Origin: Yamagishiella unicocca
Taxonomy: Eukaryota > Chlorophyta > Chlorophyceae > Chlamydomonadales > Volvocaceae
Assembly (NCBI GenBank): GCA_003116995.1
Contig: BDSL01000008.1
Location: 558,001 to 622,000, forward strand
Length of the DNA: 64,000 nt
Reading direction: 5' to 3'
The translations under genes were made by a program, and so were the position numbers. Within the stretch, counting starts at the first letter, position 1. Every line of letters starts with the position of its first letter. Below, piece after piece: positions 58,092-64,000 of this stretch. The notes under the pieces were generated by a model. It ran no database searches. It was not told the DNA's origin and saw only the letters and a list, made by a program, of their open reading frames with translations.

Positions 58092-58501
58092 CTGCCACGT
58101 GTGCCAGATCTTGCCGTACGTGTTGATCACCTGGCGCATGTCGGCGTCCTCCGCCAGGGAGGGCACCCGGGGGGCCACCAGCATGCCGGACTTTACCTGC
58201 GGCAGCAGCGGGCGCGTTGGGGTGGGCAGCCGGTCGGGCCGGCCTGGGGAAAGGGGGACCAGCAGCCCTGCTGGAGGAAGGCCCCCAGCTGGGCGCGGAA
58301 CCGCGCCACCCTGACACGACTCCTATCTGTGCATCAATAGGCGGCCTATCTGTGGATCCATAGGAGAAAGGGCAGCAGAAACAGCAGAAGCCAGCGGAAG
58401 CAGCAGAACCGGGCCTTCTATCTTGCCGCCCACGCATGCAGCGCCGTTCGTACCTCGTAAACATGACTGTGCCAGTACTTGCGCTCGTCATCCGGAAGTG
58501 A
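58092..58501 (-). pseudogene. Oil-body-associated protein (OBAP, DUF1264) gene fragment
   Basis: Two phase-0 exons are clear: 58501-58454 (SLPDDERKYWHSHVYE) and 58196-58092 (VKSGMLVAPRVPSLAEDADM, then RQVINTYGKIWHTWQ). Spliced, they match the core of plant OBAP1-type proteins (LP..E...WHSH.YEVKSGL...P..P........TYGK.WHTWQ), which sit on lipid droplets. I could not find the expected next exon (the DRGD..PLG..LMM region) between 58091 and the HSP70 palindrome 284 bases away, nor the N-terminal exons upstream. The gene is therefore either truncated where the palindrome inserted, or its other exons are too diverged for me to see. Confidence 0.7.
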
Positions 58502-60069
58502 CTGCAGACCACATGGTAAGACGCGAGAGGGAGAGACAGCGCATCCGGGGGAGGCTGACAAGGACGGCATGGTGGGTGTATGTAGGCCGGGGTGGGGTCT
58601 GGGTTGGGGGCTGTTCCGGCGCCGACGTGCTGGGTTTGCAAACAAGGACTCCCTCGACGGTTGCTCCGAGAATGCTGCGCTGCATCTCACTGGCGCCATC
58701 AATCCTTTTTACCTACGCCGACACGACGCCGCTACCATCACTATTCCAGCTTATGCTGCATGCTAGGGGCCCATGGCGGCGGGTGTTCAAGGACCTGCCC
58801 ACGGCGCCTCTCCTCGCACCCTTCGTTCCCCCATGTTCGTTCCCCCCGCCGAGCCACCTTTCACTGCCAGGGATGTAGGTAGGCAGCCAGGGATGTAGGT
58901 AGGCAGCCAGGGATGTAGGTAGGCAGCCAGGGATGTAGGTAGGCAGCCAGGTGGGCATTGCGCATCCCAGCAGCGTCGGAGTTGGCGCCGCGGCGTCAGC
59001 CGCGGCGGCGAGGTGGCGTAGGGGCGGGGGCTTACCGGAGATGGAGTCGCCACCGGTGCCTGCGCGGTCGGCTGGGAAGTCGGTGCCGGTGCTGGCTTCA
59101 GCGGCGACGTGGGCGTCGGGGCCCGGCAGGCTCGATCGACATCAGCAAGGACACTGCTGTGGCGTTGCGGCAGGCTGGGCTGGGAATGGGCTTTCCAAAG
59201 CGGTCGCCTGATGGCAGCTGCGCGCTTGTGTTGTTTGTTGCCTTTGGTAAAGGCGTGAATTGGATGAATCAGTTGGTGGATGCGGCAGACCCACGGGGCG
59301 AAGCCTTGGACAGTTTTAAATACCCGCAGCGGTGCTAGAAACCGTCGGCGAACCGGCCCCCACTCCAATCTATATGTCACATGGTCACGAGCATTACGGC
59401 GCCATGGAAGAGGTGGTAGGTGCCAGAGGTTAAAAAACCGTTTCGACATTCCGGTACAAGACTGCTTGCAACTGCCTCCCCCTACTATTCGCATGAATGA
59501 TAAAACCGGTAATGGGTCGCAATTTATTTCGGTAACCGGTAAGGCATGGATTGCATTGACAATCGGAATCGCGAGTACCGGTAACAATTTGAATAGGACG
59601 TCATCAGGTCAAAGGCAGACGCTCGGCCTCAGAAAGGCCCAGCCAATATCAACTGCTCCCAGAAGAGCAACTATGATGTGGCACCATAACTGATTGATGC
59701 ACGCTGCCCGGCGGTGATTGCGCAGTTGCCAAGTTGCCGGAATTGGGCTCCCCGATCAGGTACGGCAGCTAGGGCAGCTACATGCGTCACAACGACCTTT
59801 TTTGTCACAGCCCAAGCTTTTTGACGTAGGCGTATGTCACAGTGACCAGTTTAGATAAGTACACGGCTGCTGACTTCAGGACATTTGCTCGGCTGCACAT
59901 AACGGCATCGTAGCGAACATCGTAGCGAACAGAGTCTGAAGCGTGCGATCACTTGAACCTGTTGTCGTGATATATAGGACTCACATTCAATAGGTTGCCA
60001 AGCCTGCACTTGTGCGCGAACGAAATTCAAGTGACAGAGTGCTCACTTGCGCACACGCAGAGTTGAGCA
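58502..60069. other. Spacer; possible upstream OBAP sequence and promoter of the glycosyltransferase
   Basis: I see no sure exon. A GTAAGC donor-like site near 59034 follows an open, Thr/Ala-rich stretch on the minus strand (AEASTGTDFPADRAGTGG), which could be an upstream OBAP exon but lacks family similarity. The 59.35-60.06 kb part is AT-richer and includes the leader of the gene starting at 60070. Confidence 0.3.
58867..58950. repeat. 20-bp tandem repeat, four copies
   Basis: Four perfect-looking copies of a 20-base unit, GTAGGTAGGCAGCCAGGGAT by one register, sit upstream of the OBAP exons. Confidence 0.95.
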
Positions 60070-61218
60070 ATGGCCGCGGCCGCCTGCGGGCCGCGGCTAT
60101 TATTGCTGCTTACACTATTAGCGACAGCAATCCTAGCGGCAAGTGCCCGAAGCCGCTCACAGAAGAAGGCGCCACCGGTGCTGAAGGATGATGACTTTGT
60201 GGTTGCCCTCTCATCGGCCACCAGCCGCCTAACGATGGCGCAAGGCACGCGTGCCTTCCGCGCGGGCATCCGAACGCTGATTATGACCGACAATGAAACC
60301 ATGGTGCCGCACCTGAACAAAGTATACGGCAAGTACCGGGAGGTGTACGAGTATTGCGCCGACGAGGACCACCCCGACTTCAAGATGTGGCACGCCAAGA
60401 ACCCCGGCGACTTCCGCGCCGCGGTTGCGCCCTTCGCCGCACACCGCCATTTCGGCGACACGTACAAGTGGCTACTGTACGGCGATGACGACACGCTCTT
60501 CCTCATGCCCGGCGTGCGCACGCTGCTGTCGCAGTTTGATCACAAGCTGCCGCTCGCGCTGAGCGACAACCTCTGGTACGACATCGGACACCCCCGGCTC
60601 GAGTCCTTCCGCTGCCTGCCCTGCGGCTTCAACGACACCAGCCTGCCGGCAGCGCAAACCTCCACCGGCTACGTGCCCCGGCCCGCCTGCCCCTTCTGCA
60701 CGCCAGCCGACGCGTGCCCTCCCGCTCGCAGCAACTGCACCATCAGCGGCGCACACGGAGGCGCCGGCATGATCTTCTCGGTGGGCCTTATGCGCAAGAT
60801 GCTGTACGATGACGCGCTGGCCTGCTTGAGCAACCTCTTCCACTGCAGCGGCGGCGACTGCCTCGTCTCGCAGTGTATCTGGCACGCCGGTTACGGCTTC
60901 ACCGACCCCGGCCACTCGCTCAAGCACAAGAACCCCTACGCCCACATCCTGTTCGACAACCTGGAGAGCCGCTGGGTGCTCAAACACCCCATCGACAGCC
61001 TGGTCCTGGGCAACTGCAACAAGGACTGCCGCTCCTTCATCCGCTATGCTGTGAGCTACCACATGCGGGGAAAGTCCTACCCCACCTTCCCCAAGGCGGC
61101 CGCCGCGATGTACGGCATGGTCGAGTCGCATGCGGCTGCGCTTGAGTTCCTGGACCTGCTGGACGACAAGAGCAGCAGGGCGGAGCCGTCCGCGTCGGAG
61201 GAGGAGGAGGAGCTGTGA
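60070..61218 (+). CDS. Fringe-like (GT31/DUF604-type) glycosyltransferase, intronless
   Basis: A single 382-codon frame starts at MAAAACGPRLLLLL, a signal-anchor or signal-peptide segment (residues 8-25). The catalytic region has KWLLYGDDDTLFLMPG, the DxD-type metal-binding motif of fringe-like transferases, followed by a cysteine-rich insertion (FRCLPCGFN, ACPFCTPADACPP) and the acceptor-side motif SGAHGGAGMIFSVGLMRKML. A further conserved-looking block is CIWHAGYGFTDPGHSLKH. The tail is acidic (EEEEEL). It probably works in the Golgi lumen, adding a sugar to glycoproteins or wall polymers; the donor is unknown. With no introns in a neighbourhood where most genes have 5 to 13, it may derive from a retrocopy. 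ATG choice rests on the hydrophobic N-terminus. It converges with LSM6. Confidence 0.85.
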   Translation: MAAAACGPRLLLLLTLLATAILAASARSRSQKKAPPVLKDDDFVVALSSATSRLTMAQGTRAFRAGIRTLIMTDNETMVPHLNKVYGKYREVYEYCADEDHPDFKMWHAKNPGDFRAAVAPFAAHRHFGDTYKWLLYGDDDTLFLMPGVRTLLSQFDHKLPLALSDNLWYDIGHPRLESFRCLPCGFNDTSLPAAQTSTGYVPRPACPFCTPADACPPARSNCTISGAHGGAGMIFSVGLMRKMLYDDALACLSNLFHCSGGDCLVSQCIWHAGYGFTDPGHSLKHKNPYAHILFDNLESRWVLKHPIDSLVLGNCNKDCRSFIRYAVSYHMRGKSYPTFPKAAAAMYGMVESHAAALEFLDLLDDKSSRAEPSASEEEEEL

Positions 61219-61666
61219 GCGGCTGCTGCATGTGGGTCGGGCGCTGGAGGGGGTGGGGTGAGGGAAGGGAGGAGGCAACGAGAGCAGCAGGGTGACGCTG
61301 CGGCTAAGCATGGGCTATATGGAACGGCACGGAAGGCGGCCACACGCATGGCGTGTTCTGATTTAGGGTTCAACAGGAGTGGTTCGGGACGCAGCGGCTT
61401 CTGCCCACCTATGGAGAGGTTGAGGAGTAGAACGGGGCTAGGATTGGCGTATTAAGTTTTCTGTGTGGCAACGGCGTCGAGGACCGCATGCAAAGTGCTC
61501 TGTACTACAACGTACTGGCATGGGCTGTCATGTGTTGGCCCAGGGAGTCGGGAAGTGATGCGGCGTCGAAGCGGTTGCGTGTCCCTGACCGGCGGACCGT
61601 GCATATGATATGGTGCAATCTGGGCGTGCGCGCCACGACGGTAACGAGGCGGCGACGGACGGCGCG

Positions 61667-61671
61667 TTACA
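61667..61671 (-). terminator. TGTAA polyadenylation signal of LSM6
   Basis: The minus strand reads TGTAA within GTGTAACGCG, about 180 bases past the LSM6 stop. It is the first such signal downstream. Confidence 0.5.
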
Positions 61672-61848
61672 CGTTTATCCCGAGCCCAAAGACTGCGGCA
61701 CTTGCGCTGCGACTGCGGCGCTTGCAAGGAAGGAAAGTTTGTGGGCCCCCTTCCAGCCGCTTCCGGCGTCCTCAACAAATGTTGTCCGGGTACTCGGACA
61801 ACACTGAACCGTCGGGATCATCGTTATCGACTGTCTCAGCGCAATTCA

Positions 61849-63458
61849 TCATGATTTATTGAGGGCGCTGATGTAGAGAACTGCACAGGCAGCAAAGAGA
61901 GGACAGAGTACGCGTTTGTAGGTTGTGCAGGATAGGCAGGTGTGCACTAGGTCGTGGGGTTGGCTATGATAGCTTCCTGACGCACTGCGTCGGCTCCTGA
62001 GAACATTAGCAGCGCTACGTGTGACAATACTCGTGGTGCTCTGCGGCGTCATGACAGGGTAGGAGGCACAGCCGCAGGGCTCTGTGCGCCAGATAGCTGG
62101 CAACGCTGAAGCACCGGCACTCATGTTGGCCGATGGCGGAGGCATAAAACAGCTGTCAAGTCCCGCTGGCCACACGCAAGCCCAGCGCTCACCATTGTTG
62201 CCACGAATAAACGCGTCGCCGTACTTGTTTTTAAGCTGCCCGTTGACGTACTCCTGGTTGGGGGCACAGTGACCATTATGCGAAACGTCATTGATGTGGG
62301 TCGGACGCGGTGCGGCGGCGTCAGGATGGCAGGTCATGCGCACGCAAGGCCTTCCAGCTTGGCACCACGCCATACGGTAGCCTCGCGCACAGCCGTTGCG
62401 TGAAGGCACAGCATCCGCCATCGGTCGCAGCCATGGCCTCGCACGCAATGGCCCCCGCACCACACTCCACTAAGCCCAGGGAGGTTCAGCTGGTACGTTT
62501 GTTTCATGGTTTCAGCTGGGAGCGTGAGAACACCAGGGCGCCTTGGCGGGTGAGTTCTGGCTCCCCCCCGCGATGCACGTCCCCCTTTGGTCACTGCATC
62601 CCTTCTTGCAGTCACCTGTGCTCGGTGTACACCTCCGCCGTCACATTCACCGCACTTACTCTCAAGAGCTAGCAAACACAGCTCTCTTCCATCCCGCCCC
62701 CACTGGCACGGCCCGCCATGCCCATGCGGTCGGCACTGGTTTGTTGGCAGCGGCCCAACCGACGACTCTACCAACTCAAACATGCCCATAACGCATGAGA
62801 CAGTGTCGACAAGGATCCCCAATCCCGCGCCACACTTACACGGCCAACACCGCAACAGGACCACCCCTCCCTCCCAGGGGCTTTCGTGTCTGTAGTTCGC
62901 CTTTCCCGTCCAACCCGAGCATCGCGTGCGCACCTCCGTCTGCTCCATAGCAATGTTCATGAACCCGTCGAGGCAAGCAAGTATCCCTGCAGTTGTTTTT
63001 GGAGGGAAAGGGACATAGGGCTAAGGTTTGGGAGGGAATACACAGCTACGTTTCTCAGCAGGTACGCGAACATGGTAACCCTAGAGAGAATAAGTAGTGG
63101 GTGTTGCGCCGCAGACGCAGGATCTCGGGACACATGGAGTAAAGGCGTGAGTCTGACAGCATAAGAAGGGGGCCGGGGAACATCATGGCCTATGACGCCA
63201 CGGAATTGAACGCACCTCGATAGTCAACACCCGAATTGAGCTTCACTAAGACGGGCTTGCCCTTGATAGCCTTTAGGAACTCTGCCGGCGACTGTGTGCA
63301 CAGAAAGCGCGCAAATTGGCGTCGGGTTCATGTCTGCGCCCAAGGTCATCTTCATACCGACCACCTTCCACATCCGATAACGCCAAGTAATAAAATTGGC
63401 CACATGCGGATCCCATGCCGACCTTCGTTACGCCTACGGACACGCCAGCGTCCGCCAT
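61849..63458 (-). CDS. LSM6: U6 snRNA-associated Sm-like protein LSm6
   Basis: Five exons join in frame to 85 residues: 63458-63423, 63291-63216, 62986-62934, 62253-62193, 61880-61849. The protein starts MADAGVSVGVTKSPAEFLKA and contains PVLVKLNSGVDYRG (Sm1 motif), ILACLDGFMNIAMEQTE, EYVNGQLKNKYGDAFIRGNN (Sm2 motif with the RGN RNA-binding turn) and ends VLYISALNKS. Length and sequence match LSm6 of plants and animals nearly residue for residue. LSm6 sits in the LSm2-8 ring on U6 snRNA in the nucleus and in the LSm1-7 ring for mRNA decay in the cytoplasm. No oddities apart from introns larger than the coding sequence. Confidence 0.96.
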
Positions 63459-63825
63459 TTGTCTATACAGCACCGCAGCGCCGCTGAGAAGAAATTTGCG
63501 CTTCTGTTCCGTATGCTAAATAAATGATGTCACTGCAGATAATCTCTGATGCTGGTCTCAGACGTTAAGGAAATGTTCGATCGGAATACTTTCGGTACAG
63601 TTTTGGGCACAGTGCAACAGTGGCAACAATGGAAATATAAAGTTACTGAGGGCGTCTGGAAGAACGGATATCATAGGACGACAATTTCGTTTATATTTCT
63701 ACCGTATTCCTGCACATGAGACATGGCTGATTTGTCAACTTGGTTTCTTTCCATGGTTTTTATTACAAACTTCTATCGCCATTGGCAAGTGTCATTCATA
63801 ACAACACAACGTGCTTATGCCACGT
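63459..63825. other. Spacer between LSM6 and the LEA-like gene
   Basis: AT-rich spacer (for this genome) holding the LSM6 promoter and leader and the 3' untranslated region of the LEA-like gene. I see no other gene. Confidence 0.45.
63763..63767 (-). terminator. Possible TGTAA polyadenylation signal of the LEA-like gene
   Basis: The minus strand reads TGTAA within GTTTGTAATAAAAA, about 60 bases beyond the stop at 63826-63828. The stop itself is also inside a TGTAA. Confidence 0.4.
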
Positions 63826-64000
63826 TTACAGCTCACTGCCCCCCTCCGGCTTCTTGCTTCCACCAAACAGCTTGCCGACAAAGCTCTTCGCACCGTCCAC
63901 GACTTTTGCTGCCCCTTCCTTAATGGAATCCGCCGCCTTCGCGGCGGTCTCTTGTAGCTTTGACACCGTGGCACCGGCTCTGGAGGACGCGTCCTCCGCA
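63826..64000 (-). CDS. LEA-like amphipathic helical protein, C-terminal part (cut by window edge)
   Basis: Reading leftward from the edge, the frame gives AEDASSRAGATVSKLQETAA, then KAADSIKEGAAKVVDGAKSF and VGKLFGGSKKPEGGSEL, ending TAA at 63826-63828. The Ala/Lys/Glu periodicity with AA(K/D) repeats, absence of Cys/Trp and a Gly/Ser-rich tail are typical of group 3 LEA or apolipoprotein-like helical proteins that protect membranes and proteins during drying or freezing. Only 57 codons are visible, so the N-terminus, targeting signal and repeat number are unknown. No splice acceptor is seen within the visible part. Confidence 0.65.
   Translation of the reverse strand, partial: AEDASSRAGATVSKLQETAAKAADSIKEGAAKVVDGAKSFVGKLFGGSKKPEGGSEL

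Noticed and set aside
58787..59587. 266-codon minus-strand frame upstream of the OBAP exons
   Set aside because: It crosses the 20-bp tandem repeat and shows no family similarity; not enough to call a gene.
1..64000. CRISPR array, bacterial operon, phage or prokaryotic defence system
   Set aside because: Genes are intron-containing and eukaryotic; the tandem repeats lack unique spacers of uniform length.
1..64000. tRNA or rRNA genes
   Set aside because: I did not see a cloverleaf with A/B box sequences or conserved rRNA segments while reading; a tRNAscan run would settle it.

Overview
The window is nuclear DNA from a chlorophycean green alga, most likely a volvocine or Chlamydomonas relative. 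The evidence is high GC, genes split into many short exons with short GC-rich introns (donors mostly GTGAGG or GTGCGG, acceptors CAG), dense micro- and minisatellites, TGTAA-type poly(A) signals, and a nuclear gene for only the N-terminal half of cytochrome c oxidase subunit 2 (COX2A), a hallmark of this lineage. Exon joins below were read by eye. Where I say they keep frame, I checked the phase across the junctions; single-base errors in coordinates are possible.

Layout, left to right. 1-1.5 kb (+): two similar exons with a glycine-rich stress-protein-like motif, from a gene entering from the left. 6.3-7.8 kb (+): start of an unrecognised gene. 10.0-15.8 kb (+): an unrecognised protein of about 500 residues in at least 11 exons. 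18.8-23.7 kb (-): a major facilitator superfamily transporter of the MFSD4/FucP type, 8 exons, 817 residues. 24.7-27.7 kb (-): COX2A, 9 exons, 288 residues. 29.2-35.7 kb (-): a leucine-rich repeat protein, about 13 exons. 38.7-47.2 kb (-): a receptor-like kinase with signal peptide, large ectodomain, one membrane helix and a TKL-type kinase domain. 49.5-55.9 kb (-): molybdenum cofactor sulfurase, 8 exons, 1321 residues. 57.2-57.8 kb: a near-perfect 2 x 274 bp palindrome made of HSP70 coding sequence. 58.1-58.5 kb (-): two exons of an oil-body-associated protein (DUF1264) gene that stops at that palindrome. 60.1-61.2 kb (+): an intronless fringe-like glycosyltransferase. 61.8-63.5 kb (-): LSM6, 5 exons, 85 residues. 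63.8 kb to the right edge (-): C-terminus of a LEA-like protein.

These are independent housekeeping, signalling and metabolic genes, not an operon or a defence island. MFS, COX2A, LRR, kinase and MOCOS all lie on the minus strand in a row.

The least ordinary features are the HSP70-derived hairpin beside the truncated oil-body gene, two or three families of short dispersed repeats scattered through introns and spacers in both orientations, a GC-AG intron in the cofactor sulfurase, and several multi-exon proteins I cannot name.
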